A stretch of DNA of 64,000 nucleotides from Anaeramoeba ignava (taxonomy: Eukaryota > Metamonada > Anaeramoebidae). Both the position numbers and the translations under genes were made by a program. The stretch's first letter is position 1. Each line of letters opens with the position of its first letter. This document shows positions 28,974 to 41,000 of this stretch, one piece after another. The DNA lies in assembly GCA_028826165.1 (NCBI GenBank), contig JAPDFW010000011.1, positions 375,001 through 439,000 of the forward strand. Direction: 5' to 3'. The notes under the pieces were generated by a model. That model ran no database searches. It worked only from the letters and a program-made list of their open reading frames with translations, and was not told the DNA's origin.

Positions 28974-31941
28974 ATGAGTATTTATGAATATAATGGTTCT
29001 GCATTGATTGCGATGGCAGGAAAAGAGTGTGTAGCCATAGCAAGTGATACACGATTTGGAGTTAGAAATCAAACAGTATGGAGAGAAGCACAAAAAATCT
29101 TTCAAATCAACAACAAGACGTTTCTTGGTCTTGGCGGACTTAACACAGACATTTGGACCTTGAAGGAAACCTTCCGCTTCCATCATAATTTGTATGCTCT
29201 TCGTGAAGAACGCGACATGTCACCCAAAGTATTTGCGAATTTAGTCTCCCATGTTCTTTATTCTCATAGATTCGGTCCTTACTTTGTTAGCCCGATTGTT
29301 TGTGGTCTTGATGATGATAATGTCCCTTTTTTGTGCGGTACTGATGAAATTGGTGCTCAGGAAATTACCCATGATTTTATTGCTACTGGTACTGCTGTTG
29401 AATCTTTAATGGGTGTTTGCGAAACTTTTTATAAAGAAAATTTGGTATTTTTCGAAAATTAACTTATTTATCTTATTAATTTATTTATTAATTTATTTAT
29501 TAAATTATTTATTAAATTATTTATTAAATTATTTATTTAATTATTTATTAAATTATTTATAAATTTATTATTAAATTATTTATTAATTTATTTATTAATT
29601 TATTTATTAAATTATTTATTAAATTATTTATTAAATTATTTATTAAATTATTTATTAAATTATTTATTAATTTATTTATTAAATTTATTTATTAAATTAT
29701 TAATTTATTTATTAAATTATTTTATTAAATTATTTATTAAATTTTTATTTTATTAAATTATTTTATTAAATTATTTATTAATTTATTTATTAAATTATTT
29801 ATTAATTTATTTATTTATTTTTATTTATTTATTTATTTATTAATTTATTTATTTTTATTTATTTTATTTATTTTATTTATTTATTTATTTATTAATTTAT
29901 TTATTAATTTATTTATTAAATTATTTATTAAATTATTTATTAATTTATTTAAATTATTTATTAATTTATTTATTAAATTATTTATTAAATTATTTATTTA
30001 TTAATTTATTAATTTATTAATTTATTTATTAATTTATTTATTAAATTATTTATTAATTTATTTATTAAATTATTTATTAAATTATTTATTAAATTTATTT
30101 ATTAAATTTATTTATTAATTTATTTATAAATTTATAAATTTATTTATTAAATTTTATTTATTAAATTATTTATAAAATTTATTTTTATTAATTTATTTAT
30201 TAATTTATTTATTTTTAATTTATTTATTAATTTATTTATTAATTTATTTATTTATAATTTATTTATTAATTTATTTATTAATTTATTTTTATTTATTTAT
30301 TTATTTATTTATTTAATTTATTTATTAAATTATTTAATTAATTTATTTATTTATTAAATTATTTATTAATTTATTTATTAAATTTTTATTTATTTATTAA
30401 ATTTATTTATTAATTTATTTATTAATTTATTTATTAATTTATTTATTAATTTATTTATTAATTTATTTATTTATTAATTTATTTATTAATTTATTTATTA
30501 ATTTATTTATTAATTTATTTATTTTATTTATTAAATTATTTATTAATTTATTTATTAAATTATTTATTTTATTTATTAAATTATTTATTAATTTATTTAT
30601 TAAATTATTTATTAATTTATTTATTAAATTATTTATTAAATTATTTATTAAATTATTTATTAATTTATTTATTAATTTATTTATTAATTTATTTATTAAT
30701 TTATTTATTAATTTATTTATTAAATTTATTTATTAATTTATTTATTAAATTTATTAATTTATTTATTAATTTTATTTATTAATTTATTTATTAAATTATT
30801 TATTTATTAATTTATTTTAAATTATTTATTAAATTATTTATTAAATTTATTTATTAAATTTATTTATTAATTTATTTATTAAATTATTTATTTATAAATT
30901 TATTAAATTATTTATTAATTTATTTATAAATTTATTTATTAATTTATTTATAAATTTATTTATTAGAAGTGGTATTTATTTATTAATTTATTTAATTTAT
31001 TTATTTATTAAATTATTTATTAAATTATTTATTAATTTATTTATTAATTTATTTATTTATTTATTTATTATTTAATTTATTTATTAAATTATTTATTAAT
31101 TTATTTATTAAATTATTTATTAATTTATTTATTAATTTATTTATTAATTTATTTATTTATTAATTTATTAATTTATTTATTAAATTTATTTATTAAATTA
31201 TTTATTAATTTATTTATTAAATTATTTATTAATTTATTTATTAAATTATTTATTAATTTATTTATTAATTTATTTATTAAATTATTTATTAAATTATTTA
31301 TTAATTTATTTTTATTAATTTATTAAATTATTTATTAAATTATTTATTAATTTATTTATTAATTTATTTATTATTTATTTTATTTATTTATTATTAAAAT
31401 TTTATTTATTTATTTATTTTTATTTATTATTTATTAATTTATTTATTTATTAAATTATTTATTATTAAATTATTTATTAAATTATTTATTAAATTATTTA
31501 TTAATTTATTTATTAAATTATTTATTAATTTATTTATTAATTTATTTATTTATTTATTTATTAATTTATTTATTAAATTATTTATTTATTTATTAATTTA
31601 TTTATTAATTTATTTATTAATTTATTTATTTATTAAATTATTTATTAATTTATTTATTTATTAATTTATTTATTAATTTATTTATAAATTTATTTATAAA
31701 ATTATTTATTAATTTATTTATTAATTTATTTATTTAATTATTTATTAATTTATTTATTAAATTATTTATTATTAAATTATCGTTTTGTATTAAACAGGAA
31801 CCAGAAGATTTATTTGAAACAATTTCACAATGTCTTCTTGCTGGTGTTGATAGAGATTGTTTAAGTGGATGGGGAGCAGTTGTTCATGTTTTAACTAAAG
31901 ATGGAATAACTACTCGAAAATTAAAGATGAGACAAGACTAA
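28974..31941 (+). CDS. PSMB3: 20S proteasome subunit beta type-3, two exons with a 2.35-kb repeat intron
   Basis: Exon 1 (28974-29444, 157 codons) and exon 2 (31798-31941, 47 codons plus stop) join in phase 0 to give 204 residues, the usual size of beta3. MSIYEYNGSALIAMAGKECV is the beta3 N-terminus, which has no catalytic Thr and no cleaved propeptide, so the subunit is structural. Further matches are IASDTRFGVRNQ, FGPYFVSPIVCGLD, ATGTAVESLMGVCE and, in exon 2, DLFETISQCLLAGVDRDCLSGWG and ITTRKLKMR. It sits in the beta ring of the core particle. Without splicing exon 1 would end at 29462 (VFFEN stop). The intron is almost entirely TTTATTAAT/TTTATTAAA repeats. A TCATTTTTTTC block lies at 28869-28903. 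Confidence 0.95.
29463..31780. repeat. (TTTATTAAT/TTTATTAAA)n array filling the PSMB3 intron
   Basis: About 2.3 kb of 8-9-bp units, T-rich on the sense strand and nearly free of G and C. One odd unique patch (TTAGAAGTGGTATTTATT, near 30962) interrupts it. No internal gene is visible. Confidence 0.93.
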
Positions 31942-32083
31942 AAATTATAACATTGAATCAATTCAATTCTTTCAAAATTTTCTCTATTGATTGATTCTCC
32001 AATTCTAAAAAACAAGAACAAAAATAAAAAAAACTGAGAATGAATAATAAAGAAAATTTCAATCAAAAAAATTTAAAAAAATT

Positions 32084-32142
32084 TTTTTCATTTTTTCATT
32101 TTTTCATTTTTTCATTTTTCATTTTTCATTTTTTAAAAAAAA
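32084..32142 (+). promoter_or_regulatory. Six-fold TCATTTTTT element before the eIF3j gene
   Basis: About six TCATTTTT(T) units in tandem run to the poly-A just before ATG 32143. This is one of the clearest cases of the motif in the window. Confidence 0.6.
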
Positions 32143-32758
32143 ATGAGTAACGAGTTATTATCTTGGGGTAAGTTATTTTTCTTTTAAATCTTTTTCTTTT
32201 TATATTTTATTCTAAATTATCTTTTTTCTCTTTTTTTTAGATGATGAAAATTTTGTTGCTCCAACAGTTCAAGAAAAAAAGAAAAAAAGAAAACCCAAAA
32301 AGAAAAAAACCAAAAATACAAATACAAATACAAATCAAACACAAAATGAAACACAAAAAGAAAACGAAGCACAAAAACTAGAAAATGATAAACAAATGAA
32401 AGAAAAAGAAGAAAAAATTAAAATTAAAACAAAATCAATTAAATCAATTAAATCAATTAAAAATTTTGAACCAAAAAATTACAAACAATTTCTTCAATTA
32501 GCTCAAGCAATTTCAGAAAAAATATTTGAATATGAAAGTGATGTTACATTCAGATTGTTTTTGAATTCTTTTATTGAAGAATTGCTTAATAGAATGACAA
32601 CAGAAGAACATGTTAAAGAGATTTCTGAATATTTTGATGTTTTAATTAATCAAAAAATTATTTCTTTAAAAAAATCAAAAGGAAAGAAAGTTAATAAAAT
32701 TCAGAAAGATTTTGGAGATATAGATACTTTAAGAAGAGATAATTATCAAGTTGATTAG
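32143..32758 (+). CDS. EIF3J: Translation initiation factor eIF3 subunit j
   Basis: Exon 1 (32143-32167) and exon 2 (32241-32758) are joined across a 73-bp intron with a strong GTAAGT donor (phase 1), giving 180 residues. The N-terminus MSNELLSWDDENFVAPT carries the eIF3j WDD(E/D)xF-type motif; this acidic start contacts eIF1A and the 40S decoding centre in yeast and human. A Lys-rich stretch (EKKKKRKPKKKKTKNTNT) and the conserved helical region (FEPKNYKQFLQLAQAISEKI, FLNSFIEELLNRM) follow. The C-terminus has the KKSKGKKVNKIQ block and ends in DNYQVD. It is slightly shorter than the human protein. A repeat desert follows downstream. Confidence 0.9.
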
Positions 32759-33599
32759 AAAACTTTTTAAAAATCAATTTAAATCAATTTAAATCAATTT
32801 TAAATCAATCAAATTAAATAAATTTAAATCAATTTAAAATCAAAATAAATCAATTTTAAATAAATCAAAATAAATAAATAAATCAATTTAAATAAATAAA
32901 TCAAAATAAATCAATTTAAATAATAAATCAATTTTAAATCAATTTTAAATCAAGATAAATAAATAAATCAATTTGGAATCAAAATAAATCAATTTGAATA
33001 AATCTAAATCAATTTAAAATCAAAATAAATCAATAATAAATCAATCTAAATCAATTTAAATAAATAAATCAATTTTAAATCAATTTTAAATCAAGATAAA
33101 TAAATAAATCAATTTGAAATCAAAATAAATCAAAATAAATCAATTTAAAATCAAATTTAAATAAATCAATTCAAAATAAATCAAATTTAAATAAATAAAT
33201 CAAATTTAAATAAATCAAATTAAATAAATCAATTTAAATCAATTCAAATTAAATAAATCAATTTAAATCAAAATAAATCAAAATAAATCAATTTAAATAA
33301 ATCAATTTAAATAAATCAATTCAATTTAAATAAATCATTTTAAATAAATCTAAATCAATTTAAATAAATAAATCAATTTAAAATCAAAATAAATCAATTT
33401 AAAATCAATTTTAAATCAATCAAAATAAATCAATAATAAATCAAAATAAATCAAAATAAATCAATTTGAAAATCTCAAAAAAACAAAAAGTTTATTTTCT
33501 TTTTCTGATTGATTTTATTTAATTCTCAAAAGAAAAGAAAAGAAAAGAAAAAAAAAATCAAAAGGGAAAAAAAATTAAAAAAGGAAATGAATATTAAAA
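32759..33599. repeat. (AAATCAATTTAAAT)n array between convergent genes
   Basis: About 730 bp of AAATCAATTTAAATAAATC units, then about 110 bp of A-rich sequence up to the ankyrin gene stop at 33600. No coding potential was seen. Confidence 0.9.
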
Positions 33600-36500
33600 T
33601 TATTTAAGATTATCTGGATGAGGAGGAACTTCTGGTAAAAGGTCTTCAAGATCTGAAATTTTCATTTCAATTTTTTCACGACCATCAAGAGTTAAAATTT
33701 CATCAACACCCAAAATTTTTAAAATTTCTTCATATCCTATAAAATTAGAAATATATTCTGCAACAGTTTCTGAACGTGAATTTTTTTTCTTTAAATCTGC
33801 TCCATGATTCAATAGAATTTTTAATGTTTTAATTCTTTTATAAACTGCTGCTGTAAAAACTGGTGTTGGAATAAATGCATCATTTCCATGAAAATTTGCC
33901 ATTTTGGAATTTATTGAAAATAAAATATTCCATAATTCTTCATCTCCATCATATCGAAGCATCATTGCTAAATAATTTGGACATTCATCTTTTTTTTTCC
34001 GATTTTAATTTTAATTTTAAATTTTTTATCCGATTTTAATTTTGATTTGATTTGATTTGATTTTAATTTTAATTTTAATTTTTATTTTAATTTTTATCCG
34101 ATTTTAATTTTAATTTTTTTAATTTTAATTTTAATTTTAAGTTTAATTTTAATTTTAATTAATTTTAATTTTAATTTTAATTTTAATTTTAATTTTAATT
34201 TTAATTTTAATTTTAATTTTAATTTTAATTTTAATTTTAATTTTAATTTTGATTTTAATTTTATTTTTAAATTTTATAAATAAATTTCAATTTTAATTTT
34301 AAAATAAATTTGATTTGGAAATGTACAATTAACTTCAGGATCAACACGATAAATATCAGCACCTCTTTTAAGTAAAACCTTAATAATTTCAGTATGACCT
34401 TTTTTCATAGCAATAGTAAGAGGATTCCAATCACCACCCAAATTAATTGAAGCATTATGATCTAGAAGAAAAACAAGAATATCCAAATTACCAGATTCAG
34501 CAGCAAAAACAAGAGGAGTATTAAGAGCATTATTAGCTACATCAATAGGACAATCATTTTGAATAAGAAGTTGAACACAATCCTTATGTTGTTGATGAAC
34601 AGCAGCATGAAGAGGCGACCAACGCTCACGAGAAGTGAGTCTTGGATTAGCGCCATTTTTAATCAAGTTTTTCAACACTTCATAATGTCCAAAATAAGCT
34701 GCTTGATAAAGAGGAGTCATTCCTTCTTTATTTACTGCATTTAAATCGACTCCTTTCTTACTAATTAATTTCACTATTTCAAGTTGACCCAATCGTGATG
34801 CTTTTGATAATGCTGTTTCTCCTTGATTATCCTTCATTTCTAGTCTTGCTTCTGGTGAATCTATCAGAACTCGTGCTACCTCTTGATGTCCTGTTTCTAT
34901 TGCTGTATGAATAGGTGTTTCGTTTTGGTTATTTTGAAAGTTCACTAAACTTGGTTTTTCTTCTATTATTCTTTTTGCTAGTTCAACTTCGTTTTTTCGT
35001 GCTGCTGAATGTAAACATGTATCTTGATTTTCTGCTTCTTGTACTTCAAGTGGTACTTCTCCTATTTTTGGATATAATTTTTGGAATTGAAATCCTGAAT
35101 CAGTCATTTGATGAATTATGTTTTGTCTTTCTGGTTCGGAAACCCAATCTATTGGTCCTCCTTTATCCATTAATAAATGAAATAATTCTTCCTATTAATT
35201 TTAATTTTTTATCCGATTTTAATTTTATAAATGAATTTTAATTTTATAAATTAATTTTATAAATGAATTTTAAATGAATTTTAATTTTAAATTAAATGAA
35301 TTTTAATTTTATAATTGAATTTTAATTTTATAAATGAATTTTAATTTTATAAATGAATTTTAATTTTATAATTGAATTTTAATTTTATAAATGAATCTTA
35401 ATTTTATAAATGAATTATAAATTAAATGAATTTTATAAATGAATTTTAAATGAATTATAAATGAATTTTATAAATGAATCTTGAATGAATTTTAATTTTA
35501 TAAATGAATTTTAATTTTATAAATGAATTTTAGTAAATGAATTTTATAAATTTTAAAATAAATTAATTTTATAAATGAATTTTAAATGAATTATAAATGA
35601 ATTTTATATGAATTAATTTTATAAATTAATTTTAAATTAAATGAATTTTATAAATGAATTAATTTTATAAATGAATTTTAAATGAATCTTAATTTTACAT
35701 CTCCAGACTTGATTGCAATCTGCATAGATTCTGGAGAAATTTCATTCGAAGATTGATTATTTTTCAAAAGTTGTTTTGCAAATTCAAATTGAGAATTTCC
35801 AATAGCTTCATCAAGTAAACTTTGTTTTTTAGTAATATTAGCAAATTTTGCCAATAAAGGAAACAATTCTTTTCTTCCAGAAGCAATAACATATTGCACA
35901 GGAGTTTTCCCAGATTTATCGATATAAGAGAGAGTTTCAGGGGATTTCTTGAAGAGAAGTTCGATGACCTCCTTAGGAGCATTTCCGATAATTGCATGAT
36001 GAAGGGCTGTTTTGTTCTCAATATCGATACATTTTGGATCGGCACCAGAATTAAGTAAAATTTCAACAATTTGTGGATCGATAATATGGTCATCTGAACT
36101 AATAACGGACTGGATCAACGGAGTGATATTTTTGTGGTCTCTCGCGTTCACGTTTGCTCCATGATTAATAAGTAGCTTAACTGCGTTTGGATTGTTGTTC
36201 TCAACTGCTTTATGAAGAGCTGTTTTCCCCTGCGTGTTTGTGTTCGAAATGTCCATCTTGCGCGCAAGAATTTTCTTCAGCAAATCTTCTTTGTCATAAT
36301 CTTCGGTTAAAATGTGCAAAATGGTTTCTCCATTTCCATCTGTTGCTTTCATTAAAAATGGAAATTGTTCAAGAAGTTCAAGAACAATTTCTTGTTGATT
36401 CGATTTTGCTGCTTCAAAGAAACACTCTGGAATATCCTTCGCTCCTGACTTGATCAAGAGGTCGATCATCCGCTTCATTCCCTGTTGGCCAGCCAGAGTC

Positions 36501-37847
36501 AGCGGCATCATATGGGACTGATCCTCTGTGCGCTCTTCAAGTACTTTTTTATCTTTCTTAATAATTTTTTCAACTTCTTTTTCATCGTTTCGCAAAACTG
36601 CTACATGGATATCTTTCATCCCTGGCGGTGGCGCTGGGTTCTTCTCGTAGATTTTTGGTGTTTCTGGTGGATTGCTTAAATCATATTTTGGAAATATATA
36701 ATGATCCTCTTTTGGATGTTGACAATAAAGACAGTTTTTTGATATTCCAAATGCTGCTAATTCAAATTTTTGACATTTTGCTTTTTTGCATGCTGATAAA
36801 TTTCGGAATGGGAAACCAAAAACCTATCAATTTTAATTTCAAAATGAATTTCAAAATGAATTTTAATTTCAAAATGAATTTTAATTTCAATTTCAAAATG
36901 AATTTTAATTTTAATTTCAAAATGAATTTCAAAATGAATTTTAATTTCAAAATGAATTTTAATTTCAAAATGAATTTTAATTTTAAAATGAATTTTAATT
37001 TCAAAATGAATTTTAATTTCAAAATGAATTTTAATTTCAAAATGAATTTTAATTTCAAAATGAATTTTAATTTCAAAATGAATTTTAATTTTAATTTTAA
37101 TTTTAATTTTAATTTTAATTTTAATAATTTTAATTTTAATTTCAAAATGAATTTTAATTTTAATTTCAAAATGAATTTTAATTTTATAAATTGATTTTAA
37201 TTTTATAAATTAATTTTAATTTTAATTTTAATTTTAATTTTAATTTTAATTTTAATTTCAAAATGGATTTTAATTTCAAAATGAATTTTAATAAATTTCA
37301 TAAAAAATACCTCAACAACTTTCATAAAAGTAACTTGAAAAACAAAAGCAGACATAAATTCCTTAAGTAAATCAATAGCATAAATAGACAAAACAGAATA
37401 AGAAGCTCTATAATGATGAATAAAATCATCAAAAAGAACAGCAGAATCAGTAGGTCTTTTTCCAGGAATTGAATGCCAAAATTCCAAAGCTTTAGAAATA
37501 CTTTTAGTTTTTGGATCATCAGAATTTTGATTAATTAAAGTTTGAGAAAATTCAAACATTTCAACTTGAAACTTTTGAATATATCTTTGGAAATTATATA
37601 AATGTTTAGGAAGGAAAATTGGTCCTCGTTTTCTTGATTTTTTCGTTAAATTAAACCATTCAATACAATTTGCTTTAAAATCATGTAATAATTTCGCCAT
37701 TTTTGGTGGTGGATTCTCAATCCCTGGAAATGGATCTTGTTGTGCTCGATCTATTAAATCATATAATTGTTTTTCAACTGTTGATAATTCTTGTTCATCT
37801 TGAAATGTGTATCTAAAATTTTGAAGATAACCAACTAAATTATCCAT
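33600..37847 (-). CDS. Large ankyrin-repeat protein with a helical N-terminus and a Cys/His motif, four exons
   Basis: Minus-strand exons are 37847-37311, 36823-35699, 35191-34327 and 33988-33600, with GT-AG introns (phases 0, 0, 1) and 971 residues. Residues 1-179 form an all-helical region I do not recognise (MDNLVGYLQNFRYTFQDEQE). A Cys/His cluster at about 190-222 (ACKKAKCQ ... NCLYCQHPKEDH, CX4C-X16-CX2CX4H) may bind zinc. From about residue 248 to near the C-terminus come some 17 ankyrin repeats, with clear consensus at GKTALHKAVENNNPNAVKLL, GMTPLYQAAYFGHYEVLKNL and WSPLHAAVHQQHKDCVQLL. It ends in an acidic SDLEDLLPEVPPHPDNLK. All introns are filled by local simple repeats. It is likely a scaffold; no partner can be inferred. 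Confidence 0.8.
33990..34325. repeat. (TTTTAA)n repeat in ankyrin-gene intron 3
   Basis: TTTTAATTTTAATT units between donor GTACAT (34326-34321, minus strand) and acceptor AAAAG at 33989. No other content. Confidence 0.85.
35193..35697. repeat. (TTTTATAAATGAATTTTAA)n repeat in ankyrin-gene intron 2
   Basis: About 500 bp of an 18-20-bp unit, different from the repeats in the two other introns of the same gene. Confidence 0.88.
36826..37308. repeat. (AATTTCAAAATGAATTTTA)n repeat in ankyrin-gene intron 1
   Basis: About 480 bp built from an 18-19-bp unit ATTTCAAAATGAATTTTA with a TTTTAA stretch. Open frames on both strands (NFKMNF, LKFIL) are by-products. Confidence 0.88.
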
Positions 37848-38070
37848 TTATTTTTTAAATTTGAATTTATTTTAATTTTGAATTTATTTTTTTAATTTGA
37901 ATTTTATTATTTTAATTTTGCTTAATTAAAAAAATTAAAAGAAAATGAAAAGGAAAAAAATGAAAATGAAAAAAAATAATTTTGCTTTTTTTTTTTAAAA
38001 AAATTTAATTGAGAAAATTGAAAAAAAAAAAAACTGTTATATTATCTTCTTATTTTTTATTATTCTTATT
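37848..38070. promoter_or_regulatory. Promoter region of the ankyrin gene and 3' end of the GNPTAB-like gene
   Basis: On the minus strand, TTTTTTTTCATTTTCATTTT (about 37951-37970) is followed by TTTTCATTTT, then an AT-rich leader to ATG 37847. It matches the motif upstream of other genes but sits farther (about 90-100 bp) from the start. A small leader intron is possible. Confidence 0.4.
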
Positions 38071-41000
38071 TTATACTTTCCAAACTCGAATTGGTAAATT
38101 ATTTCTATTCTTTCTTATAATTTTCACAACAACAAGTGGAGTCACAAAAATCAAAATAATCAAAATTATAAACAACCAAATCAAATGATTTTTCTTTTGA
38201 TTTGTTGTTTGATTTTCAAATTCAATCATTTCATCCAAATATAAAAATTGATTTGTTTCTCCATCTTTCAATTCAAATTGAGAAGGAAATGGAAAAAATA
38301 ATTCTAAAAATTCTGCTACTTCTTCTGTTACTAATTCAGCTTCTGGATGTGAATAATTTTTATCATCATTTAAACACATAAATTTTGGTCGATTTCTTAT
38401 TACTTCATCTAATTTTTCTCTTGTATCTTTTATTTCGGAATAAACCATAACAAATCCTTGAACTGCTTCATTTTCTTCTCGCATTTCATATAGATTGTTT
38501 TTTTTTGTTGAATATCTTTTTTCAATTAAATCCATAAGATTTTCACATTCAAAAAGTGTTTCAAGTGAAATTGGTTCATATTCTCGATTAAAATTTTCTT
38601 TACTAAAAAAATATTTGAATTTTTCATTTTGATTTTGATTTTGATTTTGATTTTGATTTTCAATTTGATTTTGATTTTCATTTTGATTTTTATTTTCATT
38701 TTCATTTTGATTTTCATTTTGATTTTGTTTTTTTTGATTTTGATTTTGATTTTGATTTTGATTTTCATTTTGATTTTGATTTTGATTTTGATTTTGATTT
38801 TGATTTTGATTTTGATTTTGATTTTGATTTTGATTTTGATTTTGATTTTGATTTTGATTTTGATTTTGATTTTGATTTTTGATTTTGATTTTGATTTTGA
38901 TTTTGATTTTGATTTTGATTTTGATTTTGATTTTGATTTATATTTTGATTTTTATTTATATTTTGATTTTGATTTATATTTTGATTTTATTTTGATTTTG
39001 ATTTTGATTTTGATTTTCAATTTGATTTTGATTTTGATTTTCATTTTGATTTAGATTTTCATTTTGATTTTGGTTTTGATTTTGATTTTGATTTTGATTT
39101 TGATTTTGATTTTGATTTTGATTTTGATTTTGATTTTGATTTTGATTTATATTTTGGTTTTGATTTTGATTTTGATTTTGATTTTGATTTTGATTTTGAT
39201 TTTGATTTTGATTTATATTTTGATTTTTATTTATATTTTGATTTTGATTTATATTTTGATTTTGATTTATATTTTGATTTTGATTTTGATTTTGATTTTG
39301 ATTTTGATTTTCAATTTGATTTTGATTTTGATTTTCATTTTGATTTAGATTTTCATTTTCATTTTGATTTTGATTTTCATTTTGATTTTGATTTTGATTT
39401 TGATTTTGGTTTTGATTTTGATTTTGATTTTGATTTTGATTTTCACTTTGATTTTGGTTTTGATTTATTGGAATTATCTTCAATTCAACTCTTTGTGAAT
39501 ATTGTGAATAATAAGAAGATGTTTGATTAGATCGACTCTCTGGATATCCTATAATCTTCATATAATTGCATAATAAATCATTATCATCTCCTCTATTAAA
39601 AAGCATTTTAAATTGTTTCCAAAATAAATCTGAAACTTTATCACTTAAAAAAGCAGCCAAAATTCTCAATTCATTTTCCTCTAATACACTTTAAAAAATT
39701 TAATTTATAAATTATTTAAATTTGAATTTGAATTTGAATTTGAATTTGGTTATATTTTATACCCATTTTGATTTCTATCTAAAAAGTTATTAAAAAATTC
39801 TGTCATATTGAATTCCAAAGGTTCATGAATTAAATAATAATAATAAGAAAATTGATATTGCATATTTTTTGGACTTCTAAATTGTCTTGAAGAAGTTAAA
39901 TCAAATTGTTCTGACCAACTTTAAATTATTTTCAAAAAAAAAATAAAGAAGAAACAAATTCCATTTTTCAATAAAAAAATTTTCTTTTTCTTTTTCTTAA
40001 ATTCTTTTACTGATTTTGTAATCTTATCATAACTTTTTTATCAATTAAATGTGGAACATGAGCTGGAACTCTTCTTTCTTCAACTTTGTATTCTTTATTA
40101 TATAAATCATTTACAAAACGAAGTGATTCTATAAAAGTATCCAAAAGTTTTCTTTGTGTTGAAAAAGAAACATCATTTTCTTTTATATTTTCCTCAGCTT
40201 CATTAATTTCTTTTAGTTCTTGATCAGGAATCAATCGAGAATATTTATCTGTTAATTGATATTCATTTTCATCATAAGGAGTCAAATTTATTTCCATTGA
40301 ACTATTTCCAAAATCAATTTTATCCATTTCTTTTTGATTTGTTTTTTCATTTTCAATTAATTTTCCAATCCAAAAATTCTCTTTTTCATTTGAAATATCA
40401 CTTTCATTCATTGATTCATCTTTCAAGAAAGTGATATTGAATTTTTTTTCCATATGTTTATCTAGTATGTCTCCAATAATTTTGAATTCAACAGTTTCTG
40501 TTATATTTTTATTGAAAAATGTTAAAAAAATTGTTTTATGTTTTTGAGAATTTGTAGCTGTTCTAATTAATTCTGAATTAGAAAAAGTGACTTTCAAAGC
40601 TTTTCCTCTTTTAAATAAGCTTGTAATATTGATATACATTGAAGGAAATTTTTTAGTAACATAAAATGATTTTTTCTACATTTTTAATTTAAATTTTTTT
40701 AAACATTTCCAATTTAAATTTTTAAATTTTTCTGAATTGAAATATTTTGATGATTTACACCCCAAGTTAAATTGATTCCAAAAAGATTGTTTTGTTACAT
40801 TTTCTATATTACAATCTCCTCCATCATATGCACATTCATAATTATCACAAGCACGATCACAAAAATTATCACTCATCCAACTATTTAAACAACCTTTTGT
40901 GCAATAATCAAAATTTACTTTGGAAATTGATTTTAATTTTATAAATTAATTTTAATTTTATAAATTGAGTTTTAATTTTATAAATTAATTTTAATTTTAT

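Noticed and set aside
29463-31780. Regular short repeats resembling a CRISPR or satellite array
   Set aside because: Units are 8-9 bp with no unique spacers, and the region lies inside a spliced intron of PSMB3.
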